From the NCBI GenBank assembly GCA_035691305.1, contig DASSJF010000041.1:82599-146598 (forward strand): 64,000 nucleotides of DNA, written 5' to 3'. The notes under the pieces were generated by a model. That model was given only the letters and a program-made list of their open reading frames with translations, made no database searches and was not told the origin of the DNA. Positions 52,190 through 61,462 of the stretch are shown in pieces (the first letter of the stretch is position 1; each line of letters begins with the position of its first letter). This DNA is from a bacterium. GTDB lineage: Bacteria > Sysuimicrobiota > Sysuimicrobiia > Sysuimicrobiales > Segetimicrobiaceae. The translations under genes and the position numbers were made by a program.

Positions 52190-53523
52190 GGGCGCTGCGC
52201 GGAGCCGTCGATGCGGACGAGCCGGCGCGCCTTCAGTTCCCAACGCGGGAGGGTGCCGGCGGCGGTTGCCTCCGCGTCGATGCGGAGCCCGCACGCGGCG
52301 CGGAGCCGCGCGCGCAGCTCGGCCAGCGTTAGGGTGATCTGGTCGGCCGGGTGGCGATCGCCGTCGATCTCCACCACCACGCGGACGTCGAGCATCTCGC
52401 GCTCGCGCCGCACCTCGATCCGGAATTCGTCGACGCTGTCGAACCGTCGCACCACATCCTCGATGACGCTCGGGAACACATTGACACCGCGCACGACCAG
52501 CATGTCGTCGGCGCGGCCCAGGATGCCGCCGGCCAGCCGCGCAAATGTGCGCCCGCATTCGCAGCGATCCGGGACGAGGCGGACCCGGTCGCCGGTGCGG
52601 TAGCGCACGACCGGGGAGCCTTCACGGCCCAAATTCGTAAGGACCATCTCACCCTCGCCGCCCGGCGCGATCTCGCCGGTGGCGGGGTCGATCACTTCGC
52701 CGACGAACTCGCTCTCGTTGAGGTGCAGCTCGCCAGCCGGGCACGTGAAGCCGGTCGCGCCCACCTCCGTCAGGCCGGTGTGGTCGATGCACCGGGCGCC
52801 CCACGCGCTCTCGATGCGGCGGCGCGTCGCCGGGATGCTGGCGCCGGGCTCACCCGCGTGGATCGTGACGCGCACGCCGAGCCGCGCCGGGTCCACCCCG
52901 CCGACGCGCGCGACTTCGGCGAGCCGCAGCGCGTACGACGGGGTGCACACGAGCACGGTCGCCCGACTCTCCTGCAGCAGGCGTACGCGGAGGTTGGAGT
53001 CGAGGCCGCCGCCGGGGACGGCAAGCGCGCCGATCCGGCGCGCCGCGTCGAACGCGGACCAGAAGCCGATGAACGGCCCGAAGGAAAACGCGAAGAAGAT
53101 CCGATCGCCCGGCCCGACCCCCGCGGCGCGGTACACGAACTGCCAGCAGCGCTGCCACCAGTCCCACGATTCCGCGGTATCGAGCCACCGCAGCGGCCGG
53201 CCCGTCGTCCCCGAGGTCTGGTGGACGCGGAGGTACCGCTCGAGCGGAAACGTCAGATCGCTGCCGTAGGGCGGGTGGGCTTCCTGGTCACGGCTGAGCT
53301 CGGCCTTCGTGGTGAAGGGCAGGCGCCGGAACGCCTTCCAGTCCCCGATCGCCCGGGCGCCGTCGACGCCGGCCGCGCGCCACTTCGCGCGGTAGAACGG
53401 ATTGCGCGCGGCGACCGACGGCACGAGGCGCGCGAACCGCTGCCACTGGTACGCCGCGAGGTCCTCGCGCGGCATCGTCTCGAGGGTCGGGTCGACAAAT
53501 CGCGCGCGGTCCGCGGCGTTCAC
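52186..53523 (-). CDS. paaK: Phenylacetate-CoA ligase family protein
   Basis: 445 residues from GTG 53523, which overlaps the beta-subunit stop (GTGA). AMP-forming ligase motifs: HQTSGTTGRPLRW, FSFGPFIGFWSAFDAARRIG, TIHAGEPGAS, DHTGLTEVGATGFTC, YRTGDRVRLV and the C-terminal RADDMLVVRGVNVFPSVIED of PaaK. Activates an aryl acid such as phenylacetate to its CoA ester in the cytoplasm. Position beside a ferredoxin-dependent 2-oxoacid oxidoreductase fits anaerobic or microaerobic aryl acid metabolism, although other acids are possible. Confidence 0.92.
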   Translation of the reverse strand: MNAADRARFVDPTLETMPREDLAAYQWQRFARLVPSVAARNPFYRAKWRAAGVDGARAIGDWKAFRRLPFTTKAELSRDQEAHPPYGSDLTFPLERYLRVHQTSGTTGRPLRWLDTAESWDWWQRCWQFVYRAAGVGPGDRIFFAFSFGPFIGFWSAFDAARRIGALAVPGGGLDSNLRVRLLQESRATVLVCTPSYALRLAEVARVGGVDPARLGVRVTIHAGEPGASIPATRRRIESAWGARCIDHTGLTEVGATGFTCPAGELHLNESEFVGEVIDPATGEIAPGGEGEMVLTNLGREGSPVVRYRTGDRVRLVPDRCECGRTFARLAGGILGRADDMLVVRGVNVFPSVIEDVVRRFDSVDEFRIEVRREREMLDVRVVVEIDGDRHPADQITLTLAELRARLRAACGLRIDAEATAAGTLPRWELKARRLVRIDGSAQRP

Positions 53524-54395
53524 AACGCATACTCCTCGTCGAGCACCCGCCGGACGCGATCGAGATCCGGGCGGAGGCTCTCCTCGGCTAGCGCCCGGGG
53601 CGCGAAGCCCGGCAGCCGCGCGTCGAGCGCGCGGCGCGGCGCCCGGTACAGGAGGCCCACGACCTCCGTATCTTGGCGCGCGGCGAGATCCCAGGCGCGC
53701 CCGAGATCCGCCGGGTCGTAGCCCGCGTCGTCGTCGATGTTCCGGAGGCGTTCGCGCCACCAGGCGTAGGTCCGCACCCGATCGTACGTCGGGCACGGAC
53801 TGATGACATTGACGAGGGCGAAGCCGCGGTGGGCGATGCCCTCCTCGACGAGGCGCGTGAGCTGCGCCGGATCGCCGCTCGATCCCTGGGCGAGATAGGT
53901 CGCGCCGGCGGCGAGCGCGAGGCGCAGGGGGTGGACCGGTTCGTCGACCGCCCCGAGCGGGGACGACGGTGTGCGCACGCCCGGGGCGGTGGTGGGGGAC
54001 GTCTGGCCCTTCGTGTTGCCGTACACGCCGTTGTCCATGATGACGCAGGTCAGATCGACGTCGCGCCGGATCGCGTGGATCAGGTGGTTGAGTCCGATGC
54101 CGTAGGCGTCGCCGTCCCCGGCCGCGGCGACGACCGTGAGGTCCCGGTTCGCCAGCTTGATCCCCGTCGCCACCGGCAGCGTCCGCCCGTGGTGGGTGTG
54201 GAAGCCGTAGGTCCCCATGTACGACGTGATCTTGCCGGAACAGCCGATGCCGGAGACGAGCACGACGCGGTGCGGCGCGAGCGAGAGACGCGCGCAGGCT
54301 TCCTGCAGCGCGCGCAGCACCGCGAAGTCGCCGCAGCCCGGGCACCACGTCGCCCGCTCGGCGGCGAAATCTTTGTGGGTCAGGACGGCGGCCAT
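53520..54395 (-). CDS. korB: 2-oxoacid:ferredoxin oxidoreductase, beta (TPP) subunit
   Basis: 291 residues. The TPP domain opens with TWCPGCGDFAVL and carries SGIGCSGKI, AAAGDGDAYGIGLNHL with the pyrophosphate-binding Asp, and MDNGVYGNTKGQ. The late VNVISPCPTYDRV is typical of KorB/PorB. ATG 54395 lies 16 bp inside the alpha-subunit gene. The enzyme oxidises a 2-oxoacid to acyl-CoA and reduces ferredoxin. 2-Oxoglutarate is the commonest substrate for this length, but indolepyruvate or phenylpyruvate-like acids cannot be excluded. Confidence 0.92.
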   Translation of the reverse strand: MAAVLTHKDFAAERATWCPGCGDFAVLRALQEACARLSLAPHRVVLVSGIGCSGKITSYMGTYGFHTHHGRTLPVATGIKLANRDLTVVAAAGDGDAYGIGLNHLIHAIRRDVDLTCVIMDNGVYGNTKGQTSPTTAPGVRTPSSPLGAVDEPVHPLRLALAAGATYLAQGSSGDPAQLTRLVEEGIAHRGFALVNVISPCPTYDRVRTYAWWRERLRNIDDDAGYDPADLGRAWDLAARQDTEVVGLLYRAPRRALDARLPGFAPRALAEESLRPDLDRVRRVLDEEYAL

Positions 54396-56122
54396 TGCGC
54401 CCGGAGTCCCTCCTCGATGTCGGCAGGGCGGAACGGGAGCCCGTCGTACCGCCGCAGGCCCGTGATCTTCTCGTGCCCGCCGACGTGGCCGCGCACGAGA
54501 CCCGCGACTTGCCCCGTCGCGTTGTGCTCGATTACGACGACACGGCGCGCGCGCGCCAGTTCCGGCGCGACCTCGTGCGCCGGGAACGGCCAGAGGCAGC
54601 GGATGCGCAGCAGCCGTACGGCCCGCCCGCCGGTGCGAAGGCGCGCCGCCGCCTCGCGTGCCGGACCGCACGCCGCGCCCAGCGTGATGACGAGGACGTC
54701 GCCGTCCCCCTCCGCGGCGGTGCCCGCGGCGTGGCGCCAAATCTCGCGCGTTTTGCGGAGCCGTTTGTCGACCATCGCGCGCCGGACGTCCGGGTCGTCC
54801 ACATCGATGACGCCTCGGTGGTCGTGGGCGTCGCCGCTGCTGAGAAACCGGATGCCCGCCTGCCCCGGCACCGCGCGGGGCGAGATGCCGCTCCCCGTGA
54901 GGGTGTAGCGCTCGTAGGCCGCGCCCAGACGCAGCGCGTCGGCATCGCTGAGCCGGTCCCCGCGATCGATCCGCACCTCGTCCAGCGGCAGTCCGCGGGC
55001 GGTGGTCCGCGTGAGCACCAGATCCTGGTCCACGGCGACGATGACGGGGCACTGAAACCGCTCCGCGAGGTTGAACGCCAGCGCGGTGTCGGCGAAGCAC
55101 TCCTCGAGGGTGCCGGGCGTCAGCACGATCCGTGGAAACTCGCCGTGCGACGCGTAGACCATGTGCAGCAGGTCGCTCTGCTCGTGCTTCGTGGGCATGC
55201 CGGCGCTCGGCCCCGGCCGCTGGGCGGCGACGATCACCGCCGGAATCTCGGCCATGCCCGAGAGTCCCATCGTCTCCGTCATCAGCGAGAGGCCCGGTCC
55301 GCTCGTCGCGGTCATCGCGCGTACCCCGGCGTAGCCCGCGCCGATCACCACGCAGAGCGCGGCGATTTCGTCCTCGGTCTGCACGGCCGCGCCGCCCACG
55401 GCGGGCAGATGCGCCGCCATCCACTCCAGAATGTCGCTCGCCGGCGTGATCGGGTAGCTCGCGTACAGCCGGCACCCCGCCGCGAGCGCCCCCAGCGCGA
55501 TCGCATCGTTGCCGGAAAGCAGCCATCGTCCGGCGGTCGCGGCGAGCGGCAGGCCCGCGGCGCGCGCCCGCGGGGCGAGATGCGCGTCCGCGTGCCGCCA
55601 GCCCGCGTCCACGGCGGCGGTGTTCCGGTCCCGCACGCGCGCGCTCTTGTCGTCGAACCGCCGGCGCACGGTCTCGCGCAGCACCCCCGCATCGAGGCCC
55701 AGCAGCCGCGCGGAGACGCCGAGGGCGACGATGTTCTTCATGATCGGATCGCCGAGCTCGCGCGCGATCGCGGCAAACGGGACGGGCGCCACGGTCGCGC
55801 CGCTGCCGCGCGGCACCGCCGCGGCGCCGGTCCGGCCGGCATCTGTCAGGAGCAGGCCCCCGGGCCGGAGCACGGGTCCGTGCCGGCGTACCGTGTCGTC
55901 GTCCAGCGCGATCACACAGTCGAGGGCGTCCGCGCGCGCCTCTATCGGGCCGTCACCGGCGCGGACCTCGTACGACGTCGGCCCGCCCTTGATGACGGGC
56001 GGAAAGAGCCGGAAGGTATGCACGTCCGCGCCGGCGCGCGCCGCGGCCCGCGCGAAGATCTCGCCGGCGGAGTCGACGCCCTCGCCGGTCTTGCCCCCGA
56101 TCAGCCAGGCGACGTCCCGCAT
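54380..56122 (-). CDS. korA: 2-oxoacid:ferredoxin oxidoreductase, alpha subunit (fused gamma-alpha)
   Basis: 580 residues, the gamma-alpha fusion typical of bacterial KorA. The gamma part (1-190) opens with WLIGGKTGEGVDSAGEIF and has KGGPTSYEVR. The alpha part has ASYPITPASDILEWMA, TEDEIAALCVVIGAGYAGVR and TATSGPGLSLMTETMG. It binds the 2-oxoacid and CoA and works with the beta subunit downstream. ATG 56122 overlaps the IclR stop (TGATG). No delta/ferredoxin subunit is encoded here; the Fe-S protein at 62655 may act in electron transfer. Confidence 0.93.
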   Translation of the reverse strand: MRDVAWLIGGKTGEGVDSAGEIFARAAARAGADVHTFRLFPPVIKGGPTSYEVRAGDGPIEARADALDCVIALDDDTVRRHGPVLRPGGLLLTDAGRTGAAAVPRGSGATVAPVPFAAIARELGDPIMKNIVALGVSARLLGLDAGVLRETVRRRFDDKSARVRDRNTAAVDAGWRHADAHLAPRARAAGLPLAATAGRWLLSGNDAIALGALAAGCRLYASYPITPASDILEWMAAHLPAVGGAAVQTEDEIAALCVVIGAGYAGVRAMTATSGPGLSLMTETMGLSGMAEIPAVIVAAQRPGPSAGMPTKHEQSDLLHMVYASHGEFPRIVLTPGTLEECFADTALAFNLAERFQCPVIVAVDQDLVLTRTTARGLPLDEVRIDRGDRLSDADALRLGAAYERYTLTGSGISPRAVPGQAGIRFLSSGDAHDHRGVIDVDDPDVRRAMVDKRLRKTREIWRHAAGTAAEGDGDVLVITLGAACGPAREAAARLRTGGRAVRLLRIRCLWPFPAHEVAPELARARRVVVIEHNATGQVAGLVRGHVGGHEKITGLRRYDGLPFRPADIEEGLRAQWPPS

Positions 56123-57003
56123 CAGGCCGGGGCCTCTCTGCCGCGATCCGCGGCGGGGTGGCCCAGCGCCTCGGACACCCGGCGTGACGCGGCGAGGACC
56201 TGGTCCACGAGCGACGCGGCGCGCTGACGCGGCAGGCGCCCGGCGGGGGCCGACACGCTCAGCGCCGCGACGACGCGTCCGCGGTAGTCGCGGACGGGCG
56301 CGGCGATGCAGCGGATGCCGTCCTCGAACTCCTCCTCGTCCACCGCGTAGCCGCGGCGGCGCACCTCGTCGAGTTCCCGCTCGAGCGCGACCGCGGACGT
56401 GAGGGTCTTCGGCGTGTAGCGCTTCAGCGGCCGCGCCGCGGCGAGCGCGCGCTGCTCGACGCCCGCGTAGGCCAGCAGCACCTTGCCGACCGCGGTGCAG
56501 TGCGCGGGACAGCGGCGGCCCACCTGGGAGTAGAGCCGGAGCGGCCGCGGGCTCTCCACCTTGCCGATGAAAATCACTTCCGCGCCGTCGAGCACGGCGA
56601 GATGAACCGTCTCTTCCGTCGCGGCGCCGAGCGCTTCGAGCGCCGGCATCGCGCGCGCGGGTAGATCCAGCGCGTCCAGCGCGTGGCTGCCGATCTGAAA
56701 CACCCGCAGACTGAGGCGATACCGGCCCGTTCCCGGATCGCGCGTGAGGTAGCCGTGGTGCTCGAGCGTCGCGCAGAGCCGGTGGACGGTGCTCTTGCCG
56801 AGGCCGAGGCGGCGGCTGAGCTCTGTGATCCCGGTCCCGCGCACGCTGCCTTCGACGTTTTCCAGGATCCCGAGCGCGCGGCCCACCGCGGCGACGACGT
56901 ACAGCCGCCGCTCCGGCGCGCGCTTCGGGCGGCGGCCGCCCGCGGGCGCCGCGTTCTTCCGGCGGACGCGTGAGGGAGGGCGCCGGCGCGCCGCCCCGGT
57001 CAC
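56122..57003 (-). CDS. IclR-family transcriptional regulator
   Basis: 293 residues from GTG 57003, which overlaps the PanE-like stop (GTGA). A basic tail (1-40) precedes the winged helix-turn-helix with GITELSRRLGLGKSTVHRLCATLEHHGYL split at residues 53-82. The ligand domain has VHLAVLDGAEVIFIGKVES, CPAHCTAVGKVLLA and DEEEFEDGIRCIAAPVRDY. IclR proteins commonly control aromatic and carboxylate catabolism in response to pathway metabolites. It is inside the operon it probably regulates. No operator could be recognised. Confidence 0.93.
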   Translation of the reverse strand: MTGAARRRPPSRVRRKNAAPAGGRRPKRAPERRLYVVAAVGRALGILENVEGSVRGTGITELSRRLGLGKSTVHRLCATLEHHGYLTRDPGTGRYRLSLRVFQIGSHALDALDLPARAMPALEALGAATEETVHLAVLDGAEVIFIGKVESPRPLRLYSQVGRRCPAHCTAVGKVLLAYAGVEQRALAAARPLKRYTPKTLTSAVALERELDEVRRRGYAVDEEEFEDGIRCIAAPVRDYRGRVVAALSVSAPAGRLPRQRAASLVDQVLAASRRVSEALGHPAADRGREAPA

Positions 57004-57977
57004 GGCGCCGCCCCCGAGGCCCCGCGGGCGACCGCGGCCGTCTCGATCGCCTTGACGAGCCGATACACCGTCCGGAGCGCCGGCACCGGGACGCCCGCGC
57101 GGTCCGCTTCGGCGATGAGCGCCCCGGTCAGCGTCTCGATCTCGGTGGGACGTCCCCGGTCGACGTCCTGCTTCATCGAGCCCTGATGAGTGTGCGCCGG
57201 CCCGAGGGCCCGGTGCTCGTCGATCAACGCCAGGGGATCGGCCGTGAGGGCGATCCCGCGCGCCGCGGCGACGGCCCTGCCTTCGTCGACCAGCGTGCGC
57301 AGGAGTGCGTAGGTCTCGGGATGCGCGTAGACGCCCGATAGGGTGAGCCCGGTCACGACGGGAAGGGGATTTACCGCGGCGTTGAAGATGAGCTTGCTCC
57401 AGATCGCGCCGCGCGGGTCCGCGAGCACGCCGTTTTCCAGTCCCGCGTCCGACAGGAGGCCGTTCCAGGCGGCCGCGTGCGCGAGGCCGCCGCGATACGG
57501 GCCGAGCCAGGTCGGTCCGATCTCGGCCTGCGTGATCTCTCCGGGCGCGGTCACCGCGCCCGCGTTCATGGTGACGCCGTGGCAGATCGGACCCGGGTAT
57601 TCGCCGGCGATCGTCTCGGCGTTGCCGAGGCCGTTCTGGACGGTGAGGACGACGGCGCCTTCGAGGAGCCCGCGCGCACCCGCGACCGCCGCGCGCGTAT
57701 GCGGGCTCTTGACCGCGACGAGCGCGTGCGTGAAGGCTCGCCCGGCCAGCGCCGCGGCCGTCGCCGCGGCGGCCGCCGGCCGGGCGTCGATCGCCTCCCG
57801 GATCATCGCGCCGCTCCGCGCCGCGGCGCGCACCGTGACCCGCAGGCCCCGTGCCGTGATCGCCCGCACGTGCGCCGTCCACGTATCGAGCACCGCCACC
57901 TCCGAGACGCGCGCGAGCCGCGCGGCGAAGATGCCGCCAACCGCGCCGCAGCCCAGCACGAGGACGCGGGCGCTCAT
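57000..57977 (-). CDS. Ketopantoate reductase-like protein (ApbA/PanE family)
   Basis: 325 residues. N-terminal Rossmann motif VLVLGCGAVGGIFAARLA, then LVAVKSPHTRAAV and VLTVQNGLGNAE. The C-terminal helical domain has IWSKLIFNAAVNPLPVVTGL with the conserved Lys and Asn, and GSMKQDVDRGRPTEIETLTG. PanE reduces 2-dehydropantoate with NADPH; in this operon it may instead reduce another branched 2-oxoacid. Overlaps the neighbouring LivF and IclR genes by 4 bp each. True pantoate role is possible but the context does not support it. Confidence 0.88.
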   Translation of the reverse strand: MSARVLVLGCGAVGGIFAARLARVSEVAVLDTWTAHVRAITARGLRVTVRAAARSGAMIREAIDARPAAAAATAAALAGRAFTHALVAVKSPHTRAAVAGARGLLEGAVVLTVQNGLGNAETIAGEYPGPICHGVTMNAGAVTAPGEITQAEIGPTWLGPYRGGLAHAAAWNGLLSDAGLENGVLADPRGAIWSKLIFNAAVNPLPVVTGLTLSGVYAHPETYALLRTLVDEGRAVAAARGIALTADPLALIDEHRALGPAHTHQGSMKQDVDRGRPTEIETLTGALIAEADRAGVPVPALRTVYRLVKAIETAAVARGASGAAP

Positions 57978-58759
57978 CCGGTCACCTCATAGCCCTTGCC
58001 GAGATAAGCGGAGCGCACATCCGGGTGCGCCAACAGGTCGTCCGGGCGGCCGCGCAGCACGATGCGCCCGCGCTCCATCACGCACATGCGGTCGGCGATC
58101 GACGCGGCCGCCTTGACGTTCTGCTCGACCAGCAGGACGGTCAACCGCGTGCTCAGGCGCAGCGAGGCGAGGGTTTTCATGATCTCGCGAACGATGCGCG
58201 GCGCGAGACCCAGCGACGGTTCGTCGAGCATGAGCACGCGCGGCCGAGCCATCAACCCGCGCGCGATCGCCAGCATCTGCTGCTCGCCGCCGCTCAAGTT
58301 TCCGCCGAGCCGCTCCGGCATCTCGGCGAGCCGCGGAAACAGCGCGAGCGGGCCCGCGAGGTCCGTCCGCACGCGGCGGCGGTCCCGCCAGTACCGGTGG
58401 TAGGCGCCGAGGAGCAGGTTTTGACGCACCGTCAGGGTGGAGAATATCTGCCGGCGCTCCGGCACGAGCGCGACGCCGCGCGCGACGATTTCCTCCGCGG
58501 GGCGGCCGTCGAGCCGTCCGCCGGCCAGCGTGATTCGCCCGGAGGCGGCCGGATAGACGCCGGCGATCGTCCCGAGCAGCGTCGACTTGCCGGCGCCGTT
58601 CGGTCCGATCAGCGCGAGGATCTCGCCCGGCATGATCTCAAGGTCGATGCCGTGGAGCACCGCGGCGCCGCCGCGCCGGGCGACGAGCCCCGACACGGCG
58701 AGCAGCCCGCCGCCGGTCCGCGGGGCATCGTGCGCCGGGGCGAACACCGCGCCGCTCAC
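57974..58759 (-). CDS. livF: LIV-type ABC transporter ATPase LivF (cluster 2)
   Basis: 261 residues. Walker A GPNGAGKST, signature LSGGEQQMLAIARGL, Walker B VLMLDEPSLGLAPRIV and H-loop VLLVEQNVKAA. The phrase GVALVPERRQIFSTLTVRQNLLLG is diagnostic of LivF. GTG 58759 overlaps the LivG stop. Energises the complete LIV transporter of this operon. Confidence 0.94.
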   Translation of the reverse strand: MSGAVFAPAHDAPRTGGGLLAVSGLVARRGGAAVLHGIDLEIMPGEILALIGPNGAGKSTLLGTIAGVYPAASGRITLAGGRLDGRPAEEIVARGVALVPERRQIFSTLTVRQNLLLGAYHRYWRDRRRVRTDLAGPLALFPRLAEMPERLGGNLSGGEQQMLAIARGLMARPRVLMLDEPSLGLAPRIVREIMKTLASLRLSTRLTVLLVEQNVKAAASIADRMCVMERGRIVLRGRPDDLLAHPDVRSAYLGKGYEVTG

Positions 58760-59538
58760 GACGGCACTGCCACGGCGTCGTCGCCGAGGTACGCCGCGAC
58801 GACGCGCGGATCGCGCTGCACGTCCGCGGGGAGGCCCTCGGCGATCTTCCGGCCGTAGTCGAGCACGATGACCCGGTCCGCGGCCCCCATGACCACGTCC
58901 ATATTGTGCTCGATGACGAGGAAGGTCACGCCGGCGTCGCGCAGCCGGCCGACCAACCGCACGAGGTGACGCGTTTCTTCCGCGGTGAGGCCGGCCGCGG
59001 CTTCGTCGAGCAGCAGCACATCCGGCCGCGCGGCCAGGGCGCGGGCGATCTCGAGCAGCCGCTGCCGCCCGACCGGAAGGTCGCGCGCCGGATCGTCCGC
59101 CTGCGCGCCGAGGCCGACGAGATCAAGCACGGCCCGCGCCGCCGCGGCGACCTCGCGATCTTCGCGCCGGACGGAGGGCAGCGCGAGCGCGCTCTCCAGC
59201 AGTCCGGTGCGCGTCCAACGGTGGCACCCCACCATGACGTTCTCGAGCACGGTCATCTCGCCGAAGACCACCTGATGTTGGAACGTGCGCACGATGCCGG
59301 CCGCGGCGATCCGCGCAGGCGGAAAACCCGTCATCGGCCGTCCGTTGTAGCGGACCGCGCCCGCGCTCGGCGCGAGGAAGCCGGTGATGACGTTGAACAG
59401 CGTCGTCTTACCGGCGCCGTTGGGCCCGATGACCGCGACGATCTCCGCGGGCCCGACCTCGAACGAGATGTCCTGGAGGGCCGTCACGCCGCCGAACCGG
59501 CGCGACAGGCCGTCGACCGCGAGCAGCGGTCCGGTCAT
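58756..59538 (-). CDS. livG: LIV-type ABC transporter ATPase LivG (cluster 2)
   Basis: 260 residues. Walker A GPNGAGKTT, GIVRTFQHQVVFGEMTVLENV (LivG type), signature LPVGRQRLLEIARAL, Walker B VLLLDEAAAGLTAEET and H-loop LVIEHNMDVVM. The first Pro of the usual DEPAAG is Ala here. ATG 59538 overlaps the LivM stop. Partner of LivF at 57974-58759. Confidence 0.93.
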   Translation of the reverse strand: MTGPLLAVDGLSRRFGGVTALQDISFEVGPAEIVAVIGPNGAGKTTLFNVITGFLAPSAGAVRYNGRPMTGFPPARIAAAGIVRTFQHQVVFGEMTVLENVMVGCHRWTRTGLLESALALPSVRREDREVAAAARAVLDLVGLGAQADDPARDLPVGRQRLLEIARALAARPDVLLLDEAAAGLTAEETRHLVRLVGRLRDAGVTFLVIEHNMDVVMGAADRVIVLDYGRKIAEGLPADVQRDPRVVAAYLGDDAVAVPS

Positions 59539-60557
59539 GCGCGCGCCCCGCCGGCGGATTCCGGATCGGGTGATTCGCCCGTCGCCGCGGAGCCGGAAAC
59601 GCCGGCGACCACGCGGCGGAGGTCGAGCCCGCCGCGCACGATCCCGGAGGGGAAGAAGATCATGATCAGGACGAGCATGACGCCGTAGATCGCGGTCTGG
59701 TACTCGCCGCCGACGCGCGGAAAGATACGCGGTACCTGCGCGCGGACGATCTGGTCGAGGAGGGTGACCGCGGCCGCGCCGAGCAGGCCGCCCCAAATGT
59801 TGGTCAGGCCGCCGACGACCGCCATGATGAGGAAGAACAGCGACGCGTACAGCGCGAACGGCGACGGCGAGATGAACCGGATGTAGTGGGCGTAGAGGGC
59901 CCCGGCCGCGCCCGCGTAGGCGGCGCTAAGGACGAACGCCCGCATCTTGTAGCGGGCCACGTCGACGCCGAGCGCGGCGGCCCCCACTTCGCTGCCGAGC
60001 ACCGCGCGCAGGGCCCGGCCCGTACGGTGGCGGGTGACGTTCCGCGCGAGGGCGAGCGCGGTCAGGACCGCGGTCCAGATCACGTAGTAATAGTCGCGGT
60101 CGGTCACGAGGCGCCGCCCGGCGATCGCGAGGCCCGGGATGTCGCGGAGTCCGCTCGCGCCCCCGGTGAGCCAATCGAACTGCACCATCAGGACGTTTAT
60201 GATGATGCCGGCGCCGAGTGTGGCGAGCACGAAGAACACGTCGGCGAGGCGCAGCGCCGGCAGTCCGACGGCGTAGGCGGCGGCGGCCACCAGCGCGACC
60301 GCGGACGGCATCGACAGCCACGGCGACCACCCGAGGTCGCGGGCCAGCAACGCGGACGCGTAGGCGCCCACCCCGTAGAAGGCCGCCTGTCCGAGCGACA
60401 CCTGGCCGCTCGTGCCGAGGAGCACCAGCCCCAGTGTCACGATCGCGTAGAGGCCGATGATGTTGAAGAGCGCCATCACGTAGGCCGACGGCGCGATCGC
60501 CGGTACGGCGGCGAGGGCGGCCGCCAGCGCGCCGAGGCCCGCGAGATCCCGGCTCAC
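59535..60557 (-). CDS. livM: LIV-type ABC transporter permease LivM (cluster 2)
   Basis: 340 residues from GTG 60557, overlapping the LivH stop. Features: GTSGQVSLGQAAFYGVGAYASA, RLADVFFVLATLGAGI, VLGSEVGAAALGVDVARYKMR and VVGGLTNIWGGLLGAA. About eight to ten membrane spans. Forms the channel with LivH. Confidence 0.92.
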   Translation of the reverse strand: MSRDLAGLGALAAALAAVPAIAPSAYVMALFNIIGLYAIVTLGLVLLGTSGQVSLGQAAFYGVGAYASALLARDLGWSPWLSMPSAVALVAAAAYAVGLPALRLADVFFVLATLGAGIIINVLMVQFDWLTGGASGLRDIPGLAIAGRRLVTDRDYYYVIWTAVLTALALARNVTRHRTGRALRAVLGSEVGAAALGVDVARYKMRAFVLSAAYAGAAGALYAHYIRFISPSPFALYASLFFLIMAVVGGLTNIWGGLLGAAAVTLLDQIVRAQVPRIFPRVGGEYQTAIYGVMLVLIMIFFPSGIVRGGLDLRRVVAGVSGSAATGESPDPESAGGARA

Positions 60558-61429
60558 ACCTGCCTCCGGCGCGCGGTCTGCAGCAGTCCCTCGCGCTGCA
60601 GCGAAAGCACCACGAGCAGCAGCGCAAACGTGATCGCGCTGCCGTACCCGGGGGCGAGGTAGCCGGTCACGAGCGATTCGATCAGCCCGACGACGTAGCC
60701 GCCCAGCACCGCCGCGGGCGCGTTCGTCAGGCCGCCGATCACCGCGGCGACGAATCCCTTCAGTCCCAGGCCGAGGCCCATGTCGTAGGTGGCGCCGGTG
60801 ATCGGCGCGATCACGATGCCGCCGACGGCGCCGATGCCGGCGGCGATCGTAAAGGCGAACAGCGCCATCCGCCGCGGGCTGATGCCGACGAGCCGGCTCG
60901 CGAACGCGTTGTCGGCGCACGCCCGCGCCGCGGCGCCCGGCACCGTCCGGGCGAAGAACGCGAACAGCGCCGCGACGATGACGACCGACAGCCCGATGGC
61001 CCACATCGCCTGGCGCCCCAGCACGCCGGTGAGCACGACGAGAGGGTCCCCCGGCGTAAACTCGGGGAGCGAGTAAGGGTCGGCGCCCCACAGCATCAGG
61101 GCGATGCCGCGGACGGCCATCGAGACCCCGAACGTGATGATGACGAGCGTGAGCGGGTGGCTGCCGAACGCCGGCTCGATGGACAGGCGCTCCATCAGCG
61201 CGCCCAGCACGCACGTCGCGGCGACCGCGACGGCGGCGGCCGGGACGAGCGGCACGTGCGCGGCGAGCAGCGCCGCGCAGACCATCGCGCCGGCCATCGC
61301 AAACTCTCCCTGGGCGAAGTTGAGAATGCCGGTGATGTTGTAGATGATCACAAACCCGATCGCGACGAGGGCGTAGATGCTGCCGATCGTCAGTCCGGTG
61401 AGGAAGAGCTGCGGCAGCAGGGCGAGCAC
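60554..61429 (-). CDS. livH: LIV-type ABC transporter permease LivH (cluster 2)
   Basis: 291 residues. Features: LTIGSIYALVAIGFVIIYNITG, LNFAQGEFAMAGAMV, ARACADNAFASRLVGIS and AAVIGGLTNAPAAVLGGYVVGL. Begins 33 nt after the binding protein stop. The first membrane subunit of this complete LIV system. Confidence 0.93.
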   Translation of the reverse strand: MLALLPQLFLTGLTIGSIYALVAIGFVIIYNITGILNFAQGEFAMAGAMVCAALLAAHVPLVPAAAVAVAATCVLGALMERLSIEPAFGSHPLTLVIITFGVSMAVRGIALMLWGADPYSLPEFTPGDPLVVLTGVLGRQAMWAIGLSVVIVAALFAFFARTVPGAAARACADNAFASRLVGISPRRMALFAFTIAAGIGAVGGIVIAPITGATYDMGLGLGLKGFVAAVIGGLTNAPAAVLGGYVVGLIESLVTGYLAPGYGSAITFALLLVVLSLQREGLLQTARRRQV

Positions 61430-61462
61430 GGCTGGGGGCCGGAGATCCGGCCCCGTCCTCCG